From: Conus ventricosus
Lineage: Eukaryota; Mollusca; Gastropoda; Neogastropoda; Conidae
Assembly (NCBI GenBank): GCA_018398815.1
Contig: CM031595.1
Coordinates: forward strand, 134,543,346 to 134,607,345
DNA: 64,000 nucleotides
Direction: 5' to 3'
Made by a program: the position numbers and the translations under genes. The notes under the pieces were generated by a model. It saw only the letters and a program-made list of their open reading frames with translations, had not been told where the DNA came from and did not search any database. Below are positions 1-60,905 of the stretch, piece by piece. Position 1 is the first letter of the stretch, and each line of letters begins with the position of its first letter.

Positions 1-1340
1 TCCTACAAAATTGTGTGTTAATTGTGTGTGCATAAATGAATATGCGTGTGCTTTGTTGTGTCTTTCCACCTCTCTCTCTCTCAAGCTGAATACGACATAA
101 AGGTGGATGCTTTCCACTGTTGGGGCAAAGAATCAACCCGACAGCACTGATCAACATTTCATTGCCCACCATTCACATATCATTAAACACACGATATACA
201 CACATATACATGAGCTAGGCAAAACGTGCAATTTTATCAGGACACATGCACACACACAAATGCTCCCACATTCACATTTGTTCACTCTGTCTCTCAGAGA
301 GACACACACACACAGTGCATTCGAGCATATACTTGTGCACGAATGTTTGTGTTGCTAAAAAAAAGACAGCGCTTGTGCACACACCCAAATACACACATCT
401 TTAAAATGTATGCACCCATGCAAAAGCACACTGACAAGTAATTATCTCCTTGATCCAGTGCTCAACCAAGTGCTTGAATACACAATATACAGATCCACAG
501 CCTTCTTTTTGGCTTCAGAAGCGGTCCTACACAGGCTGAGAATGCTTGCTAAGGCCTGCCAATCCAACATCGGCCATGTGTTGATCTCATTATACAGCGG
601 CAGTTATGGCTGCACTGCTGCGACAGCATAGTCTGTACTCTAGATATGGATAAGTCTACTGGGCAGACTTGCTTAGCTAACTACAAAACAGGCAGACTTG
701 CTTAGCTAACTACAAAACAATCTACAAAGGAATCTTAGTCACCACACAACAATCTACAAAGGAATCTAAGTCAAAGTGTTTCCTCATGATAGTGTTAGCC
801 ACTGAAGCAAGTACATGAATTTTATTAATAATCTGAACAACAATAACGTCCATCTTTCATTCTAAGAAATGCTGGAAGAAATGAAAAATAACAAAATGAA
901 TACATACAACATAAACATCACAATATTGTTTCACAATTCATAACTAACTGAATTATCAGAAAAGCATTCACATCAAAGGAAAAACATTGTTGCTTACATC
1001 TTCTAGTCCAATTTTCATCAAAATATGTTTAATAAACATGCTTTACGACTCTTCTTCCTCAGCCTCCTGCGTATGTGTGATTCAAGTCTAAAACTGTATT
1101 CAGGATAAACTACATAAAGCAAACAAAAAGCATTAAATGTTTTATACCGACAGTATTTAAAAGAACAGGAACATCTTAAATTGTAACAGCTTTTCACAAG
1201 GTACAAAGCTAAGCAGAAGTGCATTCTTTTAATACAAAATATTCTAAAAACCTGCAACTGATTTAATGATGGAGAACATGCAGTAAAACCTTTACAAGTA
1301 TAATCAGCCATTTTCACACCATCTTCTAAAGTGTTCAAAC
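1..1340. other. Left edge, non-coding with short tandem duplications
   Basis: CA/TG-rich and AT-rich sequence without a convincing exon. Short open frames here are low complexity (His/Thr from CACA runs). Two small tandem duplications lie at about 661-770: a unit of about 29 bp (GCAGACTTGCTTAGCTAACT...) twice, then a unit of about 33 bp (CAATCTACAAAGGAATCT...) twice. This is downstream of the main minus-strand gene. Confidence 0.6.
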
Positions 1341-1344
1341 ATAG

Positions 1345-1860
1345 GATTCAAAACAGTGGATGAACTTTCCATTATTAAGATTAGAGTGCAGGATGATAAA
1401 TGAATGTTTCAAATTCATAATTAGGGTGTAAAACTGCGGATAATGGTTTTCATGATCACAACTGGGGTAAAGAATAGCGAATAAAACTTGCATTGGTCAT
1501 AACTTGGGTGTAAAACTGTATACGAAAGTTTCCATGGTCATAATTAGGGTTTAAAACTGTGCATGAAGGTTTCCATGGTCATAATTTGAGTGTAAAAACC
1601 GTACTGAACAATTTCTATGGTCATGATTCAATTGTAAAACTGTGGGTTAAAGTTTCCATGGTCATAATCGGAGTGTACCATTGAAAAGGTTTCTGTGATC
1701 GTTTACTCTGAATGGAAACTGCCCAGGTCATAACAAAGGTGTAGAACTATGGGTGTAAGTTGCCATGGTCAGATTTCTGGAGCAGAACTAGATTTTCTGT
1801 GGTCACGTTTAGGGTGCAGAACTATAGATTGGTGACCTGTGGTCAAGATTTTGGCGCAAA
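1345..1860. repeat. Degenerate 41-bp minisatellite, left part
   Basis: The motif CCATGGTCATAATTAGGGTG followed by TAAAACTGTG recurs about every 41-42 bp. GGTCATA occurs at about 1495, 1536, 1577, 1619 and 1660, then more diverged units reach about 1842. The array resumes after the SINE at about 2757. Confidence 0.85.
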
Positions 1861-1904
1861 GGTATCGATAAATGGGTTTCTCTCTCTCTCTCTTGTTTAT
1901 TTGC

Positions 1905-2757
1905 TTGTTGTTTTGCTGTTTTGTTTGTGCGTCCATCTTCTATGCCACCTGAATGGCATTGCACCCATGCCGCTCATTCTGACCTTCCATCCACAGCTAC
2001 AGCCTGGTCAATCCCGCCACAATCCCAGCAGCAGCAATCTACAAGGAGCAATGTCAAGTGGTCACAAGGAAATCCCTCAGAGAAACACAGCGCTGCTGCC
2101 TAGTCGTGGTGTTCAGTGGTGTCCATTTTGATCTGGAAAACATGCGCAGAACAACGCCTACTAAGCTCCCTATTGCCAACAATAATTGCTTAGCTGCAGA
2201 GCCGGCACGAGTGTGCTCTCCCTTCCAAAGGCACTACCACATCTATCCAACCAGTCCATTAGAATTTACCCATAACAGTTAGTAGACCTCAACAGAATCA
2301 AGTCTAATCCATAGACATGGAGAGGCAACTGAAACTGACAACATCATGTAAGCAGGGCATGCAGGGCCACAGAACTTGAAACTTTTTTTTTTATGCTGAT
2401 CGATAAGAATAAGAATAATGAAGACGATGCTACAAACTTCCATTTGGTCTGAAACTGCATCACAGGGATATGCTTTCCCTTTATGCTTACTTTCACAATA
2501 TATCCTGGCATCAATTAGGCACGAGATACAGACACCTGCAGTATTGGTCAGAAAATCAGAGCAGCGCTCTCAGAGACACATCTATTAAACCAATGTAACT
2601 CTACCTTGTGATCCTAGTCTTCCAAACCGAAACCTATAGCAAACTCAATTCGTGTTCAGAAAAATCCCACAAATAAATGGCTCTGATGGAAATTGAACCC
2701 ACGACCTTCAAGCCATTAAGTCCATGACACTGATCACTTCACAACAGTTGCTGCTTC
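1905..2757 (-). mobile_element. tRNA-derived long SINE, diverged copy
   Basis: It is collinear on the minus strand with the copy at 17788-18644 over the whole length of about 850 bp. Shared landmarks include the diverged tRNA-like head at about 2690-2757 (internal box region GAAATTGAACCC), the central block around CACCTGCAGTATTGGTCAG, and a T-rich plus-strand end near 1905, the A-rich 3' tail of the element. It is more diverged than the other full copies, hence older. It sits inside the 41-bp minisatellite. Confidence 0.8.
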
Positions 2758-3080
2758 GATGAATGTTTCAGTGGTCAAGATTTGAGTGCAGTAGAGCTAT
2801 AAATGTTTCAGTGGTAAAAACTACGGTGCAGGACTACTGATAAATGTTTTAGTGGTCATGATTAAGGGCCTTATCATGACTACTAAAACATTTATCAGTA
2901 GTCCTGCACCATAAAGGGCACTTAAGTGTAGCTGAATATTTCAGTGGTCCAGATTAGGGTGCAGAATTATGTACAAATGTTTCCAAGGCCAAGACTCATG
3001 GGGAAGAACTATAAAAGAATGAATGTAAGTCTGGCAGGTGCGCAGAACTGTGGATGAATGTTTGTCAACCACAGTATGCA
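2757..3080. repeat. Degenerate 41-bp minisatellite, right part
   Basis: Continuation of the array interrupted by the SINE. GTGGTCAAGATT, GTGGTAAAAACT and GTGGTCATGATT start units at about 2771, 2812 and 2852, with further decayed units to about 3080. One unit is present as an inverted pair (2825-2910). Confidence 0.75.
2825..2910. repeat. Near-perfect hairpin within the minisatellite
   Basis: Arms 2825-2862 and 2873-2910 are 38 bp each with one mismatch. The 10-nt centre TAAGGGCCTT is itself mostly self-complementary. The left arm is a minisatellite unit and the right arm is its inverted copy. Confidence 0.93.
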
Positions 3081-3884
3081 AACTTGTGAATAACAGCATA
3101 CTACAAAGGAAAGTGTTCAAAGATAATATTCATTATTTCTATTTGACCATCGTCTGTAAACTCATCACACAGTATCGCAAGTCACATCAGGGCTTGAAAT
3201 GTTAGCAAGACCACTTATATCATCCTCATACAAAATAACATCAAAATATTTGTTCATTCATGAAAATGCTACCTCACTTCCCCTCTCCCTTTAATGGCTA
3301 TATTCTAAATCAAATGTTGAGTACATGTACAATTATGGTGGGTACTGTTGAAATGCGGACAAAAACAAGTGTCAATACACAAAAATGCAATCTCGCTTCA
3401 CATCTCATTTGAATGGTAATATTCTTGATAGGATACTGTACAAGAAAAATCATAGCTGCTGTTGAATTGTAGACAAAAAAATTATGCGATAAGGCATGAA
3501 AATTCTATCTACCTGCACTTCTCATCTTAATAGAAATATCTGCTGTATTGTAGACAAAAATATGTGTTAATATATGAAAATGCTGTCTCACATCTCATCT
3601 AATCGGTAATATTCTTGACAGAACGTTGTGCAAGCAAAATAAGAACAGTTGAAATGCAGACTAGGTGACATTTAGAGGTAACAGTGGATGAGTTCAATGG
3701 AAGATGGTTTTGTGATGGGGGATGGAGAGTTCACCTGGTTAACAGAAATTCATTCCAAAGTCATCTGACGAAGTTGATCACCGACAGAGGACTGTTGAAC
3801 TGTCTAGAAAAACGGAGCAGGAAGCTATGGCGGGAAGCCTGACCACAGCGTTTTGACTTTGCTGTACAGTGTAGCAATCAGGCA
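3080..3884. other. 3' flank / probable 3' UTR of the TEX15/TASOR-like gene
   Basis: Immediately downstream of the minus-strand stop codon. AT-rich with three loosely similar stretches (CATCTCATTTGAATGGTAAT, CATCTCATCTAATCGGTAAT and one between), suggesting an old imperfect repeat of about 115-170 bp. No canonical AATAAA was seen on the minus strand; an ATTAAA variant occurs near 3290. Confidence 0.45.
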
Positions 3885-53467
<49,583 letters not shown>

Positions 53468-53479
53468 GTTCAGTTCTGA

Positions 53480-54738
53480 AATAAACACAAGAAGAAGCAC
53501 AAGAAATAAAAAGAAAGCTCACACAAACTATTAGTAGTGATTTACTGACTAAAAATACTCTGATGACAAGATAAACTACAGCAACAAAACCATTCTGAAT
53601 TGGTCTGGTAGTAAGCAGACTTCCATACAGTTGATTAAGATGGTCTCTCAACCTCAGAGAAATTACTTTTCACTTTCTTGTCATTTTCAAAGTACTTACG
53701 CAACATCAATCATGATACTTATTTCAATTACCTACTAGGTGAACACCATCAACAACCACATGGTCATCTGTCATGTACCTGCTGATTTTGTCACAGTGAA
53801 CATAACAGTGCCCATGAAAAAAGCAGCATTCAGTTAGAGCACTGGTGGGTGCGACAAGTCTTTATTTTTTCAACAGATAGGCATTTAAAACACATCCCTT
53901 TCTAGTTTCTTTTAATGCAGTTCAAGTCTAATATCTCTTGTTCACCGATTGGGCTACAAGGATGCCCTCTCTACTCTTCAATTTCTTCAAAAGTTGCCAA
54001 TTCTGAAACTTCCAACCTTAGTAATTACTTCTTTTTGTTTTCTCTTTTTGCGTGTCATATGACTGTAAAGCAAGTCATGCAATTTGACCTCGTGCAGCCA
54101 TGGTCATGTGTTCCTTTTCTTTTCCAGACAAGTGATCCATAAGTTGATATTCGTTTTTTTCATTGACAATTGTATAAGTATTCATCATCATCATCATCAT
54201 AATTGATATGTTAGTCATGCTACACTGTTGTTTTATGTTTACGTTGTTCCTCCAGGTCCTTGCTGCAGCAGAAAATGTCAACCCAGTATAAAACATCACA
54301 TGGTGACATTCTGTGCCCATCCTGTGGCACAAATGTCACCCATGTACAGAGTGTGACCTCTGTACAATTTCATGCTAATACAGAAAAAGTCGTCAATAAT
54401 ACTCTGACTCAACCCTGACCTAGTACTGGTGGCGGTTGTCAATGCACAGGGTTCGTCAGTTTCATTAGTTACAGAATAACAAATATGAAGATAGAGAGAG
54501 AGAAGGGAGAGACCAGAGAGACAGGGTGGAAAGGGCAGGGGAGAGAGGGAGGGAGAGGGTCAGAGAGGGACAGAGAAAGACGGGTGTGGGTGGGAGTGGA
54601 GAGGTTGGGGGGAGGGGGAGGGGGGGGGGAGATCAAGAGACAGCAAATTAAAACAGTGACTGAAACATCACAATCACAAAAAGTGAAAAACAAAACAAAA
54701 AAAAACCCTGAACAGAAAGAGAGATGAGAAAGAATCAA

Positions 54739-54774
<36 letters not shown>

Positions 54775-55080
54775 CATAAAAAAAAAAGGGAATTAAAGCA
54801 CAAGAGCGAGAGAATGACAATCAGATGGTACCTCTGAAAATATAAAGCATACATATGCTTGTATAAGTATTCTTGTCATGGCATTTCTTGATTAAGGATC
54901 ACCCCTTTGCTTTGTGCTTAAATCGTTTACTTTTCTCCACTTCACTTACACACATATTTAAAGAAATACTTTCTAACTCTTTGTCATTTCTGTTGTACAA
55001 TGCTTGTTATTTGAAGGGAAGTACGACTATTAAGTGATTTAGATTTACCTTGTTTCTGTTGTTTTTTCTGTCTAATTTTA
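53480..55080. other. Upstream region of the main gene; no promoter resolved
   Basis: Sequence 5' of the putative start codon. It has a GA-rich purine tract at 54485-54640 and poly(G) at 54743-54772. An acceptor-like tttttcctccag near 54255 precedes a 50-codon plus-strand frame (ILCPSCGTNVTHVQSVTSVQ), too weak to call an exon. No CpG-rich promoter or TATA box is evident. Confidence 0.35.
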
Positions 55081-55084
55081 CATG

Positions 55085-55260
55085 CTACGACTTCAGTGGC
55101 ATTACCCCAATCATTCAAGTTCCTATCCAAAGCCTCATCTCAGCTTGTTCTTCAGCAATTGACAAGGTGTAGTCACTGTCAAGTTATCATGAGGCAACCC
55201 AACAGCGGAGAAACTGCTGATTTGGAATATGAACTTACAACTGTGATAAGGCAGCAAATT
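55085..55260 (-). mobile_element. Diverged long SINE fragment
   Basis: Blocks CAGTGGCATTACCCC, GTGTAGTCACTGTCAAGTTA and CATGAGGCAACCCAACAGCG follow the 3' part of the SINE (17820-17970). Only this end is kept. Confidence 0.5.
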
Positions 55261-55612
55261 TTTTTCTTTTTTTTTTGGCTTCTGGTCACAAACTGAACCG
55301 AAATTTTGTACCAATCCTCAAATGGGGGGAAAAATGTGCACAAAAATAATTCACTCTGGGATGTCCTGATACTGCTGATGACAGAAGTATTCAATATACA
55401 AATTCTTTCAATTGAAAGCACTCATTCTGATCAGAATAGCAACCAGACACTACACATTTGCTAATGGAAAGGGCTGTGCTGCACTGAATTGCAAAACAAT
55501 ACATCATGCAGAAATATGGGTGCAGTCCAGTGCTTCCTGCGACTTCTTTTGACATTTTTTTGTTTACGGTAGTTTCCCTTTTCAGAGTTAATATTTCATG
55601 ATGTCATTTCAC

Positions 55613-55712
55613 AGTTAAGATAAGATAAGATAATGTTGCTTATGCCCAGCCGACCGCAGAGGGCCACATCAGGGCTGTCCCAGCGTTAAATCAACTCACA
55701 GTATTTATAAAA

Positions 55713-55745
<33 letters not shown>

Positions 55746-55835
55746 CTTTCACACATTCATTAAATGACATCGATCTACAACGAACCAAATTTGTTAAAAA
55801 TCTTCTTCCGTAAAATCTCAAATCAGATACATGCC
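55613..55835 (-). mobile_element. 5'-truncated I-type LINE, 3' UTR fragment
   Basis: Matches 34394-34590: GATAATGTTGCTTATGCCCA, GGGCCACATCAGGGCTGTCC, A-run with CA expansion, then TTCTTCCGTAAAATCTCAAA. The 3' end carries extra GATAA repeats, as expected for this LINE's tail. Confidence 0.8.
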
Positions 55836-55988
55836 AATTGCCAAAACAACTACACACTGGCATTTCCAATCTTCTTCTTCTTCCAGTAATAGAGCGGGCC
55901 GTTTTGGCGTAGTAGGCTCTGCACTGTGGTGTTGTTTTGCGGGTGTCCCAGCTTGGTTGGTTTAAAATGAACTGATTTTAAAACTATG

Positions 55989-57595
55989 TGTCATGAGTCG
56001 GCCGAATGTTCTCGAGCATTAGGCAAATTAAAGGTAGTTTTGCTGTTGTTGAGAGCAAGTTTCTTGGGTTCTTCAAGTGTGCGAACTCAGGCATCACCAG
56101 AGGGAATACCCGAGTCGTATACTGAAGGAGGGAGTTACTGGGAAGTGTTTCGCATGTCCGAGGGATAGTGACAAGGAGTTGCCGACTGCCGGTCCTGGGT
56201 AGAGGAGTGTCCAGTCTGACCACTGGCTGGCTATTCACTGGGTTCTCCAGTGGGCCTGAAGGGAAGGCGATCGTGTCAGGTGACCGTCACGGGTGAGTGG
56301 TGACCGTCAGCCTGCAGGCAGAGTACAGCAACCATTCAGTCGTCCTTGTTCTGAGGAATGAATGGAAGGCTGCGGCCAATTGAGTGGTTTGCACCTTGTT
56401 GTCTATAGAGGTAGTAACTACTTGAAGCATCAGTCTTGGCTGGTAGAGAAGTCCAGGCTGTTAGTACAATGGGTAGCTTCGGGGAATCGAACATGAGTTT
56501 GAATAGGAGGTTATGCATTAACCACTGGGTGCCCAAGTCTTTGTTGGCGCTAGCAGCTGTGGTGTGTGTGTATGTGTAGGTGACTAGTGATTCCATTGGT
56601 GGAATAAAAATAACTTGGGGATTTATTGGTACAAATCATGTGATGTGTGTGTGCCCATGATTCCATTGGTTGAGCCAGTTAAACTCGGGTTCTCTCTTGT
56701 TTGAGAATGAATATAAGCGCTTGGAAAAACGGGAAGTGTGTGACTCACTTAAGGGAAAGTGAACTCGCCGTCTTGCTGAGGGCTCAAGAAAATACAGCGT
56801 GAAGCAGAGGTTAGCTGTCGCCTCGTTGTCTCCTGGGTGGGGACGTATGACAGTGGAGGTTGCTGTACCTCGGAGCCGACGACGAGAAGAATTGTCTCCC
56901 GTGTGGGGACGGTCGACAGCAAGACGTGTCAGCCTGTTGGAGCCTAGACAGGGAGCTGCCAGACAACGGTGGGGTGTTTGCAGCCAGAGAAGACCTGTGG
57001 GAGAGGCCGACAGGAGCCCTTTCCGTGGAGAGGGCGAAGTACGGTGGAGTCCGGGAGACTCGGTGTGAGGGTGCGACTCAAGCTACGTTGCCAGTGTCCC
57101 CAACTGGGATTTGGCCAATCGGGAGGACACAACGGTGTGGCAGCTTCAGCCGTAGTCGCACAGTGGGATGAGAGAAATGATGGTCAACCGAGGAATGCTG
57201 GCAAGTTACGGCGTTTTATTTGTTCTTAAGTTTATAAGTGTGCAACAGAATAGTGGAATATTGTCTTTCCTGGCTAAGTAAGAATAACTGAAGACAGGGG
57301 ATGCGATTTATGAAATTGTCTGTATGCTGTTACATTGTTGTATGATACAGATAGTTGTGTTGTGTAGTGACGGGTGGGGGCTCGGAGTCAAGTTGAATAA
57401 AGTTGATTATTTTCTATGAAATGTTATTGGTTTCCGTCACTTTGTGCGGGCCGATGCGAGTGAAAGAGTGCGTGTGCCTATGCGAGAGCGCATTTTGGTT
57501 GTGAAAGCGTCAATACTTCTGTCTATAGACCCCTGCATCCCTGAATATGAAAATCATATTTTAATAACGAGGGGGAGCGTCAGAGACTCGTCACA
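55989..57595 (+). repeat. 5' LTR
   Basis: 1607 bp. TATA-like ATATAAG at 56711 and AATAAA at 57396-57401 suggest U3 of about 730 bp and a polyadenylation site near 57420. It matches the 3' LTR with scattered single-base indels and substitutions, by eye around 97 percent. Open frames inside (for example 56799-57171) are not genes. Confidence 0.9.
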
Positions 57596-57598
57596 AAT

Positions 57599-57618
57599 TG
57601 GGGACTGTCGTCCGGGAT
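57599..57618 (+). promoter_or_regulatory. Primer-binding-site candidate (tRNA-Pro type)
   Basis: TGGGGACTGTCGTCCGGGAT, four bases after the 5' LTR, resembles the usual proline-tRNA site TGGGGGCTCGTCCGGGAT with one substitution and a 2-base insertion. Confidence 0.6.
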
Positions 57619-57926
57619 GAACATAAATGAGTCATTAGTGATTTTGATTCTGGGTTTTGTTCATTGCAAGGGATTTGAAATTTGTCGTAATTGTGGAAAC
57701 CTAGATTTTTTTTTTCTTACTGGAAAGACGTTAGTCATGTGTTGATGTTTTGATCTTTTTTTTCATGACTGGGCCTTGTATTTGAACTTGCTTGATTTGG
57801 TTGCTGTTGAGGTTGATTGTGTGTAGCACAACTATTTGATCGCTTACTTACAAGTGATCGTGTTGGATATCTCGCTTGTTACTGTGGTTGTATTAACTAG
57901 CTGATCGAGGGTTAGATAGATTCAAA

Positions 57927-58140
57927 ATGTCGACTGAAGAGGGTGCTGAGACAATGGGTCCGCTGAAAAAGATGGACCTCATGAAGAAGGAAAAGCTTTA
58001 GGACTAAAGGGTCCGGAACTGAAGGCATATGTAGATGAGAACTGGCCCGTGTAATCGAGGCTCAGAAATACAAAGAGAACGGGGAAAAAAGAGGAGAGAT
58101 GTTGATGGAAGTGATGTCTTAAAGCATAGAGCTAGAGGTA
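57927..58140 (+). pseudogene. gag N-terminal remnant
   Basis: An ATG at 57927 opens 24 codons (MSTEEGAETMGPLKKMDLMK) before a TAG. The next frame holds LGLKGPELKAYVDE, a charged helical start common in Gypsy-type gag proteins. It is then broken again by a stop. Nothing of the capsid or later domains remains. Confidence 0.5.
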
Positions 58141-58241
58141 GTGCTGTTATACTGATCCATGCCACGAGTTGTTTTATCCAATTTGAGAACATTCGTCCTT
58201 GAGGAAATGTTGATTGGAACAACATTCTTAGGTACGGGGGT

Positions 58242-59847
58242 TGTCATGAGTCGGCCGAATGTTCTCGAGCATTTAGGCAAATTAAAGGTAGTTTTGCTGT
58301 TGTTGAGAGTAAGTTTCTTGGGTTCTTCAAGTGTGCGAACTCAGGCATCACCAGAGGGGAATACCGAGTCGTATACTGAAGGAGGGAGAGTTACTGGGAA
58401 GTGTTTCGCATGTCCGAGGGATAGTGACAAGGAGTTGCCGACTGCCGGTCCTGGGTAGAGGAGTGTCCAGTCCTGACCACTGGCTGGCTATTCACTGGGT
58501 TCTCCAGTGGGCTGAAGGGAGGCGATCGTGTCAGGTGACCGTCACGGGTAGGTGACCGTCAGCTGCAGGCAGAGTACAGCAAACCATTCAGTGTCCTTGT
58601 TCTGAGGAATGAATGGAAGGCTGCGGCCAATTGAGTGGTTTGCACCTTGTTGTCTATAGAGGTAGTAACTACTTGAAGCATCAGTCTGGCTGGTAGAGAA
58701 GTCCAGGCTGTTAGTACAATGGGTAGCTTCGGGGAATCGAACATGAGTTTGAATAGGAGGTTATGCATTAACCACTGGGTGCCCAGTCTTTGTTGGCGCT
58801 AGCAGCTGTGGTGTGTGTGTATGTGTAGGTGATAGTGATTCCATTGGTGGAATAAAAATAACTTGGGGATTTATTGGTACAAATCATGTGATGTGTGTGT
58901 GCCCGTGATTCCATTGGTTGAGCCAGTTAAACTCGGGTTCTCTCTTGTTTGAGAATGAATATAAGCGCTTGGAAAACCGGGAAGTGTGTGACTCACTTAA
59001 GGGAAAGTGAACTCGCCGTCTTGCTGAGGGCTCAAGAAAATACAGCGTGAAGCAGAGGTTAGCTGTCGCCTCGTTGTCTCCTGGGGTGGGGACGTATGAC
59101 AGTGGAGGTTGCTGTAGCTCGGAGCCGACGACGAGAAGAATTGTCTCCCGTGTGGGGACGGTCGACAGCAAGACGTGTCAGGCCTGTTGGAGCCTAGACA
59201 GGGAGCTGCCAGACAACGGTGGGGTGTTTGCAGCCAGAGAGACCTGTGGGAGAGGCGACAGGAGCCCTTTCGTGGAGAGGCGAAAGTACGGTGGAGTCCG
59301 GGAGACTCGGTGTGAGGGTGCGACTCAAGCTACGTTGCCAGTGTCCCCAACTGGGATTTGGCCAATCGGTGAGGACACACGGTGTGGCAGCTTCAGCTCG
59401 TAGTCGCACAGTGGGATGAGAGAAACTGACGGTTCAACCGAGGAATGCTGGCAAGTTACGGACGTTTTATTTGTTCTTAAGTTTATAAGTGTGCAAACAG
59501 AATAGTGGAATATTGTCTTTCCTGGCTAAGTAGAATAACTGAAGAACAGGGGATGCGATTTATGAAATTGTCTGTATGCTGTTTACATTGTTGTATGATA
59601 CAGTAGTTGTGTTGTGTAGTGACGGGTGGGGGCTCGGAGTCAAGTTGAATAAAAGTTGATTATTTTCTATGAAATGTTATTGGTTTCCCGTCACCTTTGT
59701 GCGGGCCGATGTGAGTGGACAGAGTGCGTGTGCCTATGCGAGAGCGCATTTTGGTTGTGAAAGCGTCAATACTTCTGTCTTAACCCTGCATCCCTGAATA
59801 TGAAAATATATTTTAATAACGAGGGGGAGCGTCGGAGACTCGTCACA
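58242..59847 (+). repeat. 3' LTR
   Basis: 1606 bp, paired with the 5' LTR. It is preceded by GGTACGGGGG (58231-58240), a weak polypurine tract. The AATAAA equivalent is at 59648-59653. Confidence 0.9.
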
Positions 59848-59852
59848 CTATG

Positions 59853-60205
59853 TACATGGGTTTATGGGAGAGTTCAGGGGGGAGATGGGGGTGGCTGCAG
59901 GTAGTGGGGACTGCAGCTCAGGCAGCTCCTAAATGCCTCCAGTGTGGGTGCTGACATGGTGGTGGTTGGTAGCTAGTTCCATTCCCTTATGGTGCGAGGA
60001 AAAAAGGAGTGGTGCAGAACTGGATGGGTTACCCGCTCCTGGTGAATTTTCTGTGCGCCTCTAATCCGTTTGTCTGAAGGGCGGTAGAATGTGGTGGGGT
60101 TGAGGTCTACCATACCGTTGTGGATACGGTAGAGCATCATTAGTCTGTTGTGGTGCCGGTGCTCTTCAAGGCTGTCCCACTTGAGGTGCTCAAGCAGTCG
60201 TCACT
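59853..60205 (-). pseudogene. CR1-like LINE ORF2 C-terminal remnant
   Basis: The minus strand reads LEEHRHHNRLMMLYRIHNGM, VDLNPTTFYRPSDKRIRG, and HHSFFPRTIREWN followed by a stop then LPTTTMSAPTLEAF. This is the standard end of CR1/Jockey-group ORF2 proteins. It abuts the target duplication of the LTR element, so the LTR element inserted into or next to this LINE. Confidence 0.75.
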
Positions 60206-60905
60206 TTCGATAAGCTTTCATTTGATCCACATATAAAGGAAATTGTAAGTAAGGGAAATCAAATGTTAGGTATCATTAAAAGAACATTTCAAAACCTAGA
60301 CAAATATACTTTTCTAAAACTATTTAAGGCTTTTGTAAGGCCTCATTTAGAATATGCTAATGTCGTTTGGAATCCATACTTGAAGAGGCAATCAAAAATG
60401 ATAGAAAATGTACAAAGAAGCGGAACTAGATTACTGGTAGAATGCAAAAATATGTCTTATGAGGAACGGCTCCAGTTTTAACAGTTAAACTCTCTTAAGG
60501 GTAGAAGCTTAAGGGGGGATTACAAGTGTACAAAATAATTAATGGCTTGGACAATGTATCAATTGAAACATTTTTTTCCTTCTCACCCGTTAGTATGACA
60601 AGAAATTCTGAAGGTAAAGTTTTTGTCAAACATAGAACTACTAACAAACGAGCGTTCAGTTTCTCTAACAGAGTTGTTAAATTGTGGAACTCAATACCTG
60701 TTGAAATTAAATTTACTAATAATATTTCAACACAGATTTCAAAATTTTATTCATGGAAATAGATTGCAGCAATTTTTGCTAATAGGGACTGAATAGGCAT
60801 GCCGTAGACCCTAGAAAAACTAAACAAATATGACAACAAAAGAAGGGGCGTAAAAAGACCGAAAGGCCTATGCTACAAGCCAGCCCTCTACTACTACTAC
60901 TAACG
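60205..60905 (+). pseudogene. LINE ORF2 C-terminal remnant with (CTA)n tail
   Basis: The plus strand reads MLGIIKRTFQNLDKYTFLKL, FVRPHLEYANVVWNPYLKRQ, a frame change near 60481, then YKIINGLDNVSIETFFSFSP and FSFSNRVVKLWNSIPVEIKF. It ends FYSWK stop, then a 3' UTR ending in CTACTACTACTACTAA near 60902. The tail microsatellite is typical of CR1/L2-type LINEs. 5'-truncated before the RT catalytic box. Confidence 0.78.

Larger units (their letters stand above)
55984..59852 (+). mobile_element. Non-autonomous LTR retrotransposon with 1.6-kb LTRs
   Basis: Two direct repeats of about 1.6 kb (55989-57595 and 58242-59847) each begin TGTCATGAGTC and end GACTCGTCACA. They are bracketed by the 5-bp target duplication CTATG (55984-55988 and 59848-59852). 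The interior is only 646 bp, with a primer-binding-site candidate, a broken gag start and a short purine stretch before the 3' LTR, but no protease, RT or integrase. This makes it a LARD/TRIM-like or deletion derivative of a Gypsy-type element (class inferred from the PBS and gag flavour). It lies about 2.5 kb upstream of the main gene's putative start, on the opposite strand. Confidence 0.88.

Noticed and set aside
56799..57229. Overlapping ORFs of 86-103 codons near 57 kb
   Set aside because: They lie wholly inside an LTR, recur with frameshifts in the other LTR, and have no family resemblance.
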